Positions 1-11,436 of a DNA stretch of 64,000 nt are shown here, in pieces. The position numbers and the translations under genes were made by a program. The notes beneath the pieces are model-generated. The model had not been told where the DNA came from. It saw only the letters and a list, made by a program, of their open reading frames with translations, and ran no database searches. Source of the stretch: Holacanthus passer. Lineage: Eukaryota; Chordata; Actinopteri; Pomacanthidae. Location: contig JAFREQ010000041.1 of assembly GCA_025331565.1 (NCBI GenBank), forward strand, positions 1,798,001-1,862,000, in the 5' to 3' direction. Every line of letters begins with the position of its first letter. Within the stretch, counting starts at the first letter, position 1.

Positions 1-810
1 CCCTTACGGACAAAATAGAGGAGCCTGTAGCTCCCTATACAGTATCTAGTTTGTTTTTAGTTCACATGTTGCCTTAGAAGTTGCCTGCATTTTAAGTGCT
101 TGTTTTATGTGACATTTAGTGGGGATAAAAGCTTCAAAAAAGATATTTTTAACGTAATGGACACTGAATGAAATTCTTTCTGGAAGGAAGTAAGAAGGAT
201 GTATGTCAGTAAGCTGTAATAATGTAAATGTTGCCCACCAGCTTTGCATCCAAAACAATGACTTGTGTTCGAAAAGAAGAATAAGATGTGATTTTTTTTT
301 TTGGTCTCATATCCCTGAAGTATTTTACACAATCACTTTTATTTGAAGCAATTCTGTTTTTAAAAGTGAAAGACTTGAGTCTTACTTTTAAATCTGTGAC
401 TGTACAGGAGTGAATCTTAACTGGTTCTCCTCATGAGTTTTATGTTCGATACGAATTAATTTACCAAACACACACCACATTGTTTATTAAGTGTTTCCTA
501 GTAAGTTATTGGGAACTAAGATACAGTATATGGCAGTGAGCAAGGCATTATGAAATAAACTGAATGGTGACAAGCTATACATCTTCATGCGTCAGTGTTT
601 TTGTTGGATGCGTGTACAGTATCCATAAAGCTGTGTGAGTTATTGAAGTGCCAAGTATAAGAACTGCATGTGATGATATGATAAATGTTTTTCAGATACC
701 TCATTTTTGCTAGAGATAGGGTGAAATGCTGACTGCTCCTCTGCAGAAATGAAAAGTTTTTTTCATGTTTATTTGTGTAGGGACAAGTATATAGCATGTA
801 TCTGACAGTG
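1..810. other. Anonymous AT-rich DNA, nothing recognised
   Basis: No repeat family, exon signal or RNA gene is recognisable. The open frames here are short and have no similarity I can identify. Confidence 0.5.
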
Positions 811-1200
811 TACAGCCATGCTAGCGACACGCTGCGAGGCTGCATGTTGGCACAGTTTAAGTCAACATGCTAACATGCTGACGTTTAGCAGATATAATTG
901 TGTAATCTTAGTTTAGGGTGTTAGAATGCTAACATTTGATAGTGCATCTAAGGATGATGAGAATGGCATTAGTTTTGCAGGTATCTGTCGTAAACCAAAG
1001 TATTGCACAAAGTGAAATTTTCACCTGCTGATGGGGCCAGATGAAAAGGGATCAGATTATAACAATTCATCCTGAGGGTAACATAAATGTCTATACCAAC
1101 AGTCATGACAATCCTTCCAATATTTGAGATCTTTCACTCACGAAATGTCTTGGAAATTCATAGTTGATATATCAGTCTGGACCACTTTGGACTGCCGTCC
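811..1200 (+). repeat. Dispersed teleost repeat, family R1, copy 1
   Basis: The stretch opens with a CATGCTAGC-like head, runs through a CTAACATGCTGACGTTTAGC block, then a GGCATTAGTTTTGCAGGTAT block and an AACAATTCATCCTGAGGG block, and ends near a TCAGTCTGGACCACTTTGG block. I recognise this order from a very abundant repeat of percomorph fish. Two further copies lie in the opposite orientation at 40195-40385 and 50470-50830 of this window, which supports the call independently of memory. I do not know its class or name. It is well decayed and carries no coding capacity. Confidence 0.75.
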
Positions 1201-1640
1201 TTGGAGACACACAGCTAGGATGGCTACAAATGTATCATTAAAAACAACTAGCAGACATTTGTGCAGTAATGAAGACATGTCCCATCTGAGGCCATTAACC
1301 TTCATTACATACTGAGTGTGACTTTTTCAGAATGCTTTTCTAAATTTTTGTTTTAACGGTTATCACCCCATAGAGGTTCTTTTCAGCATGGTTTGACAAA
1401 AACATTTGCAGCTTTCGTGCTAATTAGACTGATGCTTCACTGGAGTCCAATAGACCTGTTTGTACAAATTATGACACCAACGTAATACCAAGATCAGGAT
1501 CATATGAAACATATGGCTTTCGTTTGCTGTGTACAGTGTGGGCTGGGCTCAAGTGGTGGGTAAAGAAGATTCTTTTTTAATTGTAAAGCTCTGTTAAAAC
1601 AAAATCCTTGGTAAAGAGTGATGAAATAGAAAAAATATAT
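1201..1640. other. Anonymous DNA, nothing recognised
   Basis: Tail of copy 1 of repeat R1 fades out here. No other structure is visible. Confidence 0.45.
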
Positions 1641-1644
1641 TGAC

Positions 1645-1712
1645 TAAAGGTCCACTTACTTCACAATTTCAACCACATCTGATGGTCTTCATCAGGATAT
1701 GGAGTTTGCTCA
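1645..1712 (+). repeat. Repeat family R2, solitary copy A
   Basis: The core CTGATGGTCTTCATCAGGA, preceded by a TTTCAACCACAT block, matches the cores at 33176-33195 (plus) and, as reverse complement, 33800-33825. The family is unclassified. At 33 kb two copies face each other as terminal inverted repeats, so this one may be a solitary end or the left end of a decayed element. Confidence 0.5.
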
Positions 1713-2079
1713 GTTGTTTCCAGTGGGACACCAGAACTAATGGTGAAGGTCAATGGGAGAAAAGCAGTCTATAAATATATATCTGGTTTTACGGCTGTTT
1801 TTAAGGTTCCTGTGTTTGGAGATAAGTCTGTAGCGGCTGAATGGGATGGATTTTGAGACCTGGGGTTGTTCTTAGTTGAGAGTCATTTACAGCACTCACA
1901 ACAAGATGATCGATTTGGGAGGGACTAAGGATAGCATAAGAGTCGTCAGGTATGTTGAGACATGTTACTGAACATCAACACAAAAAGAGCCGTTAAAAAA
2001 TTATAAATTTACCAATATGACAGTATGCAAAATGTAAAGCCGTCATGTACGATCCCTGCAGGTATCCAGCTGCACTCTT
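1713..2079. other. Anonymous DNA, nothing recognised
   Basis: Could contain the body of the element whose end is at 1645-1712, but no matching right end was found. Confidence 0.4.
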
Positions 2080-2960
2080 GATGTGCTTCTCACAGCGAAC
2101 AAACCTCAAACTGCAAAAGCACTATGGAACGCTGTAGCTTTTGATGATGTGGCACAAAGAGATATCCTGTGCCTATTACACTCCACTGGGAGATAGGAAA
2201 GACATACATGTTACTTTGGTTACATTCAAAAACATTATGGGCAGTCAGTGATGAGTGTGTTTAATGTGCTACAGCAGCCAGCTCTCTATAAAGGATAGTG
2301 GCCATGAAAAAGGAGGAATGCATCAACAGTGTCACTGAGAATTTCTGTCCAACAATGACAACAAACAGTGTTTTATAAAAGCTGTTGGGGGAGGGACTAA
2401 AACTCACAATGCTCAGGAAGACACAGCTGTGCTCATAGTTTAAAAGGCAGTGACACAAGCATTGAAACAAAGAACTGTCCTTGTTGGAGATGACACCAAT
2501 GTCTTCATTCCTCTCTGTCAGTAAGGAGAGCTGTACTTCATGTCTGAGCCCTAGAAGTTGCCTTCATCAATCCGCAGGTTTCTGAACGCTGGGCATGCAG
2601 GAGATGTGTTAGTGAGGATGTTAGCAACATCTTATTCATGCTTGGCTGTGATGTAGCATCCAGAGTGTTTGGAGTTCTGGTTCAAGACAGCGGCTCATTC
2701 AGAGCACAGGCCAGCATTTTTCCAAACAACAAAAACAATCTGCTCCCAAGGATGAAATTGCTGCTGCAGGGGAATGGGAAATGATACTAACCTACAAAGG
2801 CAGAGAAATAGATATCTGTCAGTGACTTCAGGCTGAAACATTACTATGATAAGGTTTTCGCACTAATACAAAAATACAGAATCCTCCCTGCCCTGTTCAC
2901 AGTGAGTGTGTGTGCAAACATGTCTGCACAACATTTGGATGAGGACATGGAGTAAAGAGT
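2080..2960 (+). pseudogene. Frameshifted relic of a mobile-element-linked protein of unknown name
   Basis: Three blocks in three different reading frames line up in order with a multicopy family of uncharacterised metazoan proteins that I associate with transposable elements. Block 1 is VLVGDDTNVFIPLC (2477-2518), an acidic motif on a hydrophobic strand like those of PIN/FEN-type nucleases. Block 2 is ILFMLGCDVASRVFG followed by FRAQASIF (2629-2721), matching the family pattern LGCDTTSR-FG then FREQASVF. Block 3 is APKDEIAAAGEWE (2742-2780), continuing to about 2816. Stops and at least two frameshifts separate the blocks. The part 5-prime of 2470 is weaker, and the boundary at 2080 is a guess from KPQTAKALWNAVAFDD-like coding texture. 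It is clearly dead. The family recognition is from memory; the residue patterns are read directly. It could be an old retrocopy or DNA-transposon passenger; no terminal repeats were found. Confidence 0.5.
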
Positions 2961-4058
2961 ATGTGCAGTCAAGACATGTTTCAAGCTTGGTCTCATTTTA
3001 CCGTTTCAGTCTGTGTGCTGATATGCATCATGGTTTTCAGTGACAACACATTACTCAGACAAAAATGTATGTGACATTCAATGATAATAAATGGTTTGTA
3101 ACCATTTGATTTTGATTCTCACGATTGATTTTGTTTGGATTTTTAAAAAAAGGTCATTTGGGGTTTGGGTACCCCCAAAAGTGCACGTATACTTTCAGAA
3201 CAGGTCATATCTGATGGTTGTATTTGAAAGAACACCCTAGAAAACACATATAGACAACATAGATATAAATTGAAAATAACGTGTTCAGAAGCAGAGATAC
3301 ACACGTCAAGACCCCAAATTTAGACCCATGAACTTGATCCAGTAAGTATATCAAGGTACTTTTAATATGTTATTATGGATATGCCTAGGGATCACATAGA
3401 ACCTTAAATGATTACTGTATGATTACTGCAGTTTGTCTTGGATAAAACCACAGTGACAAATACAGTACTAGTAGACAACACAAGTCAGACAGGTTACATC
3501 AAATCAGGCCAGGTCAGAAGCCCACAAAGCCACTAAATTTTAAAAAACTCAGGATTGGGTGGAGTTAGTATTGGAGTTCATATGAAAGATTATCATACAG
3601 GATGTATAACAGGACAGAAAAATATTCTCACAAGTGGGACATATACCATACATTTCTTTTATGAGTGTGTCAGCGAAGCATTTTATGCTCTTGTGATCAT
3701 TGATTGTCTCCCTTTTTCTTTCTTTGTTGCTAAGACAGAGGTTTTGTATTTTACTTGACCCCTCTCTTGTTTCTGTGTATGGGTGATGAGAAAATGGGAA
3801 AATTGTGTTCTGATATTATATTACAAAATGGAAATTGCAGATCATGAAAAAACAATGTAAATTCAAGTGATACGTTAATAATCTTAACATATCTTTTTTC
3901 TTTCATTGCAAATGAATGAAGGACAGTTTTGGACTGTTAGTCTGATGAAACAAGACATTTTGTAGAATAAATGTTTGGGAGTCCACATGTATTACAGGCG
4001 CATGTCATCATTATGACGTATGCACCTTGCTCTACACATCGGAGACCATCTGGAGTAA
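2961..4058. other. Anonymous AT-rich DNA, nothing recognised
   Basis: No repeat family or exon is recognisable. A 67-codon frame at 3555-3758 has no family resemblance and looks like chance. Confidence 0.45.
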
Positions 4059-4059
4059 A

Positions 4060-4510
4060 CAGCCCCGCCACAGTGTCTCCATTCAGCCAGCAGGTGGTGC
4101 TAAACATCCAATCTTCATCGCTGACTGAGTTGTAGAGTTGTTTTTCACAGACAAAGAACCATACATCCTCAGTGTATCACTGGCTGGGATCAAAGCGAAT
4201 CCTTATTATGTCATGCTACAAGGCCCAGCCCGACCTACTTTATTGATTGTGTGAACAGCCGCTCTTTTGAATTGAGCTGATTTATCTAATATAGGAATAG
4301 GTTCAGTTACATAAGCCACGTCTGGCCTTTGATAGTGAGGACCCAGATTAATGGCCGTTTGTCTGTTGGCGGTAAAAGAGCCCGGGCTTCTGGTTTACAT
4401 TTCAGGTCGAGATTGTCTTAGCATTCTGCTAACAAAGACACCTGTTTTGTTGCTGTCTGTGTTTGAAGTTGACAGCTAAATGGGGAACAATGAGTCATTT
4501 TAGTGTGGAG
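4060..4510. promoter_or_regulatory. Candidate conserved non-coding element
   Basis: GC-richer than its surroundings and free of simple repeats, with transcription-factor-like words such as ATTAATGG and AACAATGAGTCA (SOX/AP-1-like) toward the right end. There is no ORF or splice context. Assigned only on texture; an alignment to other fish genomes is needed to confirm it. Confidence 0.25.
4087..4100 (+). promoter_or_regulatory. Possible CTCF site
   Basis: CCAGCAGGTGGTGC matches the vertebrate CTCF core consensus CCASYAGRKGGCRS with a single mismatch (T for C at position 12). It sits at the left edge of a candidate regulatory block. One motif match alone is weak evidence. Confidence 0.35.
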
Positions 4511-4829
4511 AAATGATGTCATCTTCCTCCTCCAGCCAGGTATTGTGTATGTGCTGCTGCTTGCCCTCGCTGAACTGGTGGAAATAAGGAAGACAGCGTA
4601 TTGCTGCCAGCTTTGTCCTGTGCTCTTTTGTTCTCAGAAGGACATGTAGTGTTTGGCCCACTGCGGGCTGGTAGGAAATCGAGGGCGATGGTCCGTTTGT
4701 GTGTGTGAGCGAGGAAGGAAGGCTACTGTCCATTTGTCGTGCTTTGATTGTGTATGTAAGCGTTTCACAAGAACAGGCGACACCCCAAATGACTGCTGAG
4801 GAGCATACTTTTTAAAATGCCTTTGTGCA

Positions 4830-5250
4830 GAGTAGAGCTGGGTAATCCTTCACATTTTTCTATACCACTGCCAAAACAATACCTGAATTCTGGTCAGAGC
4901 CAAAGATCACATGTTCAATGTTAAGGCAACACCAACAACGTGATTGTTGTAAAAATAAATTAAATCTGGAAATATCTGATCAAAGAATAAGATTATATAT
5001 TTGTATATTTGACACAGCATTTTTGACAGTTACTCAGAGTACAATAAGACATTTTGTCACCAATAATTTATTGAGGTTTAATACTCAGACTTAGTGCAGC
5101 AGCACTAAAACCTTTAGAAGACGGCTTTACACACAGGCATTTAGGGCCTGTGTGTAAAGTAGGCCTGCGTAATCCTTCAAATAAAATGCAGTCCAAAATT
5201 AAAAATATTCAATCCAATCTGAAACAGTATGACCAAAGAATAGTAAACAA
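4830..5250 (+). repeat. Imperfect local direct repeat
   Basis: The phrase GTAATCCTTCA occurs at about 4841 and again at about 5168, each followed by an AT-rich stretch with related words (CAAAGAATA, CAATC). The head of the first copy, AGAGCTGGGTA, resembles the start of common fish repeats beginning with GGGCTGGG. Probably decayed mobile-element sequence; class unknown. Confidence 0.3.
5125..5159. repeat. Perfect hairpin, 14-bp arms, 7-nt loop
   Basis: Arms 5125-5138 and 5146-5159 are exact reverse complements (CTTTACACACAGGC and its complement) around the loop ATTTAGG. Such perfect short hairpins often arise by template switching in replication. Confidence 0.85.
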
Positions 5251-8200
5251 GCTCTGACGAAGAATTCTCTCTCTTCCCTCTTTGCAAGAGAAAGTTGATG
5301 TTGCACCTGCAACCTGTGTGTGCTTTAGATTTTATCTATGGCATGGTCGCCATGGAAACTGGATGACATAAATAGGCTAGCAGTAGCAGAGAGAGATGTT
5401 GCAGTTTTTAATAATGGACAGAATTTGGGTCATAATATCTTGCATGTTGGTCTATAAATTGCACCATGTGCCAGTTAGGATTCCATTAATCTGCATGAAT
5501 CCCTGGTCGGTCTTCAAAGTGGCTGCAGGCGATTATTTAAGAACTCGATGAGGTCTCCTCTGCAAGAGTCAAAGATGTTAGAGAAGCCTTACGTTCCAGC
5601 ACCACATTCTTTGTTTACTCTACTTCATTCATTATGTAATTACACATTGCATTTAGCTACAGTAACATTGTAAGTAAGCTAATTGGGATAATGAATTAAT
5701 TTGTTATTTGGAACAGCACTCAACTCCATCTTTTTCTCCATTCATAATTTCACTGCGGGTCTATTTAAAGGGGCACTAATGAGGATGAGGGGAGGGAGCA
5801 TGTGAGCAGCTGCTTCTTTTCTGATGCAAAATCAGGACGCTTTGACAAATGCATTTTTCTATGATTTTTTTTTTTTTATCAACTTGGCATATCAGTAGGC
5901 TGGTTCTGTTTGATTGATTTCATGAGTCATGGAGGAGAATTGAATTAACTGTTTTGTGATTTGATAGTAGCAGTGGGTGAGAAAGGTCAAACTTTTCTGT
6001 GCGGCCTGCTGGAAGACACCAGGTTTGACTCAGTCATTGAATCTCCACTCCACTCTCTGTGGAGGGTGACAAGGGACCATCACCCACCCACTCACCAAGG
6101 CACAGACTCAAAACCAGTGTGTGTCAGAAGTTGAAATGGCATTATTCCCTTCCACTTCAAAATCGCAGAGGAAACTGCATAAATGTCTTAAAATGTTGAT
6201 GACATTTTAAGACAAGTCGGGACAGGAGCAACAAAAGACTGTGAAAGTTGTGGACTGATCCAAAAACACCTGTTTGGATCATTCCACAGGTAAACAGGTT
6301 CATTGGTAACAGGTGATAGTATCATGGCTGGGTATGAAAGGTTCATCCTGGAAAGACTCAGTCGTTCACAAGCGAGGATGGAGAGAGGTTCAACACTTTG
6401 TCAAACACATGATTGTATAAAGGAGATTAATACATGGGCTCAGGAACACTGGTACAGTTAAAATTGTTGTTGGTGAGTTTGTTTACAAATGTCTACATTC
6501 TATTTTTTAGGGTTCAGGGTTGAACATGTTCACTGACCAGGACAATCTACACCCATTATAAACTAAAAGTAACATTCAAAAAAGACTTACAACTGAAATT
6601 GCATCATTTTAAAAGGTTAAAAAAAGATTCATGAAAACAAAACTTCACAGTGTGGTGCCTTATGTAAAGTATGAATAAAGTTTGTGTCTTAAAATATGCT
6701 GAAGTATAGCTGAAATGCAAAGTTGAATAGGTTTGACACATTTCCTCTTTGATTTCCATTATACAATTGTTCACACAAGAGAAAGTCCTGTGGAAGCAGA
6801 ACATTAAGCTTTTCTGTATGTGGACGTAGTTAAAGTGTAGGGAAGCATCCAGAATGAGGACAAAAACTGAAGAAGTAAGTTTGTAAATAGTGTAAGAGCA
6901 CATTGTTAAAGCCAGCTCACTACTATTGGAAAACCCCCTCCAGATGAGTTGTATTACTGTATTTCTCATCAGCAGAGTATGTAACACCTGCCTCAAATTG
7001 TTGAATGCTGAACAGCTGACCACAGCAGACAGTGTGCTGCTGCCTCATGCTGGAAAGCACTGCGTGAGTAAGAGGTGAGGCATCTGTGTGTTACGGTAAG
7101 ATGAACATCTTCTTCCCAGATGCCCTCTGGTTCAGGATGGAAGGAGTGGGAAGTGATGAGAGCAGCGCTATGGAAGAAAATAAAATGTCTGTTGTACACT
7201 GCATCTGCACATCTGTCTTGTTAGACACATTTGGTTGACAAAGTTTGACATTTTATAAGCAAGAGTGTGTGTCACCTATATTTGTATTCAGGGTGGGAAA
7301 GCCTCTGAAGCTGTATCAATGCTAAGATATTACTAACATCCTCCACTGAGACATTTACTAATGACTCTGCCGTAGGATTTAAAGCTATTTACAGCACTGC
7401 ATCTCTTCAGCAGCAGGTGAAACTGACTGTGGGAGGCAGGCTGCGGGGTTCAAACCAACAACAAGCCAGTTTCTCGCCATGAAAACACAAAGCCTGCATC
7501 AGCCCGCACAGTTTTCCGCAAGCAAAGGTCTTGGAAAAGCACAAATAAACAGTCAAATGTCAAGAGGGTTTTATTTACCAGCTGGTTTGGCTTGAGGTTT
7601 GCAGGTCTGGGGGTGTAATTTGTACATTCAGTTTGCAGGTTAGAATCTAATAATAGCAGGCTCCATTCACACTGCGAGCTTTAATGCCTTTATTCATGCA
7701 TCTGTTCTGATCAACTGCACTCATCCAATGTTTTCAAGGAATTCTTTGTAAGTTCGACACAGTACCAAAACTATCACACCCAGGATGCTACTGCACAGGG
7801 ACAGAAATGAGTTCATTATAAATATTAATGTCACATTGGTATTAAGACAAAGCTGTGTGAATTCTGATATGACTGTTCAGACTGAAGTCGCACTCCCACA
7901 AACCAGCCATATCCTGTATCAGTTTTAACAGCACATATGAAAGTGGCCAAAGTCAGAGCTGAAAGTGCGATGTTTCAGCCTCTATTCACAGTCAAGAATA
8001 AAAATATCATTGCGTATGAAAATACTAAAGAACCGAAAGTAATATTAATGTAGAAATATATAACTGATAATAACTTTTTAATTTTGCTCCATGTTACCAT
8101 GTAAGATATGTCATTTCCATCTACCATCTTGAACTGGGAAATTCATCTTGGGACATGTGTTAAAAATCCTTCCTGTTGTGCAGTGGATGGATCATTATTT

Positions 8201-8479
8201 TGATCCAGCTGCACAGAAGAGTCTGAAATACCTTCCAAATTGTGCTTAGTGTTGTTAAACAACATCTGGGTTTTTCAAAGATCATTTATTTTTCAGAGAA
8301 ACGCACACTCAGCTCAGTGACGCGAATGTAATGATGCAACGAGACACAAACTGAGGCTGGTTTGGAGACACAGTTCACACAGTTCACGTGGACCTCTGAA
8401 GGCTAAATTTAGCATGTATTGTTTATTCTCAAGACAAAGTGTTCTTTTTTTCCAAATCCGCCGTATTTATTCAGTCAAA
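5251..8479. other. Long anonymous stretch, no gene or repeat family recognised
   Basis: Mostly AT-rich single-copy-looking DNA. The 139-codon minus-strand frame at 6604-7023 has no recognisable domain and is judged a chance frame. A T-run lies near 5867-5877. Apart from one hairpin (listed separately) nothing structured was seen. Confidence 0.4.
6184..6214. repeat. Perfect hairpin, 13-bp arms, 5-nt loop
   Basis: Arms 6184-6196 and 6202-6214 (TGTCTTAAAATGT and its exact reverse complement) flank the loop TGATG. Confidence 0.85.
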
Positions 8480-8484
8480 CTCGC

Positions 8485-8910
8485 TGCACCAATTGCACAA
8501 TTGAACTGATTTTTTGGCCACTTGAGGGCAGTGCAACAAGCTGTAAACACAACATTGACATATTACCACCTTCTGAATGTTTCAGTGAACAGTTGCCTAT
8601 TGACAAATCCAGCAGACACAGAGCAACATTAGCATTCCAGTCTTGTGCTGTCCACGAAGATTAATCTATTATTTACTCTCCATTTAGCTACTGATTGCTC
8701 CACTGTGTGTTTATCAGTCTGCTGTTTGGTGCTAAGCAGGTAACATACAATAGGTTTTTAGAACTTTTTGACTAAAAACAGCTGCCCATTGCTTCAGAAA
8801 CTAAAAAAAAAATGACCCAAAAGAGGCTAAAAAGCTGTGCAGAGCCGAGGAAACTGCAGACTTCCAGATAATTCTCTACGTGACACATTACACAGAGTCA
8901 GTTGATCCAA
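8485..8910 (+). repeat. Dispersed teleost repeat, family R3, copy 1
   Basis: Shares several ordered blocks with 10010-10390: a GCAACATTAGCATTC block (about 8623), then a GTCTGCTGTTTGGTGCTAAG block (about 8717), then a GGTTTTTAGAACTTTTTGAC-like block. I also know this order (stem, GGTGCTGAGCAGGTA, GGTTTTTAGA, GAAACTGAAACAATG) from other percomorph genomes. Class unknown, non-coding. Confidence 0.65.
8518..8531 (+). promoter_or_regulatory. CTCF-like motif inside repeat R3
   Basis: CCACTTGAGGGCAG matches the CTCF core consensus with one mismatch (T for A at position 6). It lies in repeat R3, so other genomic copies may carry it too. Confidence 0.3.
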
Positions 8911-9152
8911 TGTTCATATAAAACTGGCATTATTGCAGCTGTGGATGAATAATTTATAACCATTTTAATTGAAAAGTCATGAATAATAATCATTTGTTTT
9001 TACGTATTTATTGGGGGAAATAACTATGCTCAGTAGTGGAAGGCACAGCCTGAATGAAATCTGGTAAATGCAATCAAAACCTAATATCACTGTGTGCAGC
9101 CATTGTAATCAGATGCAGGATGTGCACAGTAGAAACAGATAGTGATACAAAC
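8911..9152. other. Anonymous DNA
   Basis: No structure recognised between repeat R3 and the microsatellite. Confidence 0.4.

Positions 9153-9203
<51 letters not shown>
9153..9203 (+). repeat. Compound microsatellite (GT)9(GA)16
   Basis: GT dinucleotides run from 9153 to 9170 and switch directly to GA dinucleotides up to 9203. The switch makes the two overlapping open frames here meaningless low-complexity peptides. Confidence 0.98.
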
Positions 9204-9205
<2 letters not shown>

Positions 9206-10009
9206 GGAGAGTGCTGCGAGTGAGTTTGGAGTGGGACAGTGCGACAGCCTGTTATTATGGCCCATGTGACTGACAGCGTGTGGGCGAGAAGGTAATTGCT
9301 GAAGTATGCCTGCGGTGACGAGGGCCTTCAGGGGAGCGGATGTTCAGCAGACTGAGGCACACAGAGCACACAGAGAGGCACAGCCAGCCCAGAACTGATG
9401 ACTCATCTCTCACACCCCATTCACTCCTGTTTGTTTACTCCGCTCATCAAGGGCCCGAGCCAGAGCGGTGACAGACAGAGAGCTGTCACCGTCTTAAAGG
9501 ATTTCACCTGTGTAGACTTCAGCACAAGTGGCTTAGTTAGATCCAGGTCCACTTCCCATGTAAACAGCCTCCAGAGCTGGCAGACTGTAAGCTTCTGTTG
9601 ACTGGACTAGGAGAGTCAGACACAGGTCTAAAATTACCAGCTGAGCTCCCAACAATGAAAGTGATGCAGTGGTTGAAATTAGACTGCTGGACATTATACC
9701 TTTATTACATGAATTCATTGGAATGTGTTTTCATTTAGAGCAGATTTTGAGTGTATGTGTGTGCATAAAATGAAACTATTGTTTCTATTATTATGTCTGA
9801 AATGTCACAGTGTGCACTCAACCAGGGCCGTTATCTGATCAGTGACCAACATTAATGTAAATGTAACCGAAATAACCTGTTACTTAAAATAATTCAACCT
9901 GTTTTTAAACCGAAACAGTCTAAACCACAAGTTAAGGCTGCATTGGTTTATTTCATGGACACAGAACAGGCTGAGAACATGTCATGGTGGACATGATCAT
10001 TTACATTTA
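9204..10009. other. Anonymous DNA, left part slightly GC-richer
   Basis: The segment 9204-9360 is GC-richer with words like GGTAATTGCTGAAG and could be a small conserved element; the rest shows nothing. Confidence 0.3.
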
Positions 10010-10390
10010 CAAAGCAGACAGAAAGCAACATTAGCATTCATTTGAAGTCGTGTTTCTGGCCAAGTCCAATATTCACTCGACTAGCTCTGTTTTGGTCTCC
10101 ACCAGCACCTGAGGGAAATACCTGGCATTTAGCTGCTAAATGCTCAACTGTGTTCACCAGCTGATCGCTAACTGTCTCTGTCTGCTGTCTGGTGCTCGGC
10201 AGATACAGAGGGTTTGTTTGGGGCTTTTTCACAGAAACCTGACGCTGCCAAAAACAAGGCTGATGTTATGTGAAACAGTGAGTTAAAAGATAATCGATAA
10301 TTGTCTGTGGGGTTCATCACTACAAGCGGCTCTTTTCACACAGCCATCATTGATAGAAAAATAGTGATTAGTGCAGCTTTAAAAAGTGTT
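10010..10390 (+). repeat. Dispersed teleost repeat, family R3, copy 2
   Basis: Same orientation as copy 1, 1.5 kb downstream. It has the GCAACATTAGCATTC block (about 10026), the CTGTCTGCTGTCTGGTGCTC block (about 10178) and a GGTTTGTTTGGGGCTTTTTC block. The right end (about 10350-10385, TAGTGATTAGTGCAGCTTTA) resembles the end of another common fish repeat (GATTAGTTGCAGC type, see 58860-58930), suggesting either a longer composite element or adjacent insertions. Confidence 0.6.
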
Positions 10391-11210
10391 GTGAGAATTT
10401 TGCCAATAGTTGGCAGAAACAGAAATTCACATTTTTGCTTTAAAAAAACTGTGGTTTCACTTTTTCTTGGCCATGATACAGAACATTGTGGTATTTACAG
10501 GATATGTACGAGCCGGATTTAGCGGGCGTGGTGAGAGCACAGATGCCGGCTGTCGACAAACTTCAGTCTGAAAAACAGATCAGCGCCTGCTGTGAAAGCA
10601 CCAATTTCATGACATAATCTCCACCTTTAGATTATATATTAGCCTGTTTAGATTTGCTCAGATTCTGCAAGCTGAAATCTTCCAGTTTCCAAACATTTGG
10701 AACAGTAGCCAGTACACAAAGCCCTCCTCTCTGGACAGTTGTATTGCTGGTTTGTAAGTTCAATTTGCATGTGGAAAAAAAAGATGGCTGTCTTTATGTG
10801 CCAAGAAACTGGCTTTCCGCCCCTCTGAACTGTGCAACTCTTCAACTCACCGCCCACATACATGCATGTCATGCACTCATACACACCTGACAAACACACA
10901 ATGACAACCTGTCATCTGTGGAGGTTTAGGCTTTTACCTTTTAATCTCTGAGGCATGGAGGAAACTGCAAACCAGCTCAGTCCGTCAGATGGATCTTGTG
11001 GTAAGCCAGAGGCAGGGATTGACCCTGCAGTTCCTTCCACTCAGCCTGCCAAACAGTAGTTCCTCAGAGAACACACGCTGGGAGGTGGGTTCCTGCACCT
11101 GGGTTCTCCTGGAGCATTCCAATATTTTCTGTCTGTTAGCCTCTGTGACCCCGTCACACCCAGCAGTAGGTTCATTATTACAAATGCACAGTATGTTGTG
11201 CACTCAAGCA
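10391..11210. other. Anonymous DNA, no gene recognised
   Basis: Several overlapping open frames of 63-98 codons on both strands show no family resemblance. Confidence 0.4.
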
Positions 11211-11319
11211 GTGTTCAGAACTTTACTTCAAGGTTTCCAAAGATACCAAATATGTCTAAAATGGTGCATAAAACATAGAGAATAATTCCATTTGAGTGAC
11301 TGATGCAGCCAAAAACATT

Positions 11320-11400
11320 TAAGAATAAATGCTTTATTGTCATATACACAGAGAACAAGCTACACTGTATAATGAAATTCTTTGTTTGCCTCTCCCCTCT
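11320..11400 (+). mobile_element. Fragment resembling a fish LINE/SINE 3-prime region
   Basis: The sequence GCTTTATTGTCATATACACA followed by an ACACTGTATAATGAAATTC block matches a frequent fish repeat (TTTATTGTCAT, then CAACGAAATT) that I know as part of non-LTR element tails. Short and old; class uncertain. Confidence 0.4.
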
Positions 11401-11436
11401 GACTGTCACACAGAGAAAGAAAAGGACTTTTAAGGG

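Noticed and set aside
6604..7023. 139-codon minus-strand open frame
   Set aside because: Cys/Phe/Thr-rich with no domain and no exon signals.
7445..7456. GGTTCAAACC, a B-box-like word suggesting a tRNA or SINE head
   Set aside because: No A box at the right distance and no cloverleaf can be folded.
9054..9269. Arg-Glu repeat protein on the plus strand and Ser-Leu protein on the minus strand
   Set aside because: Both are translations of the GT/GA microsatellite.
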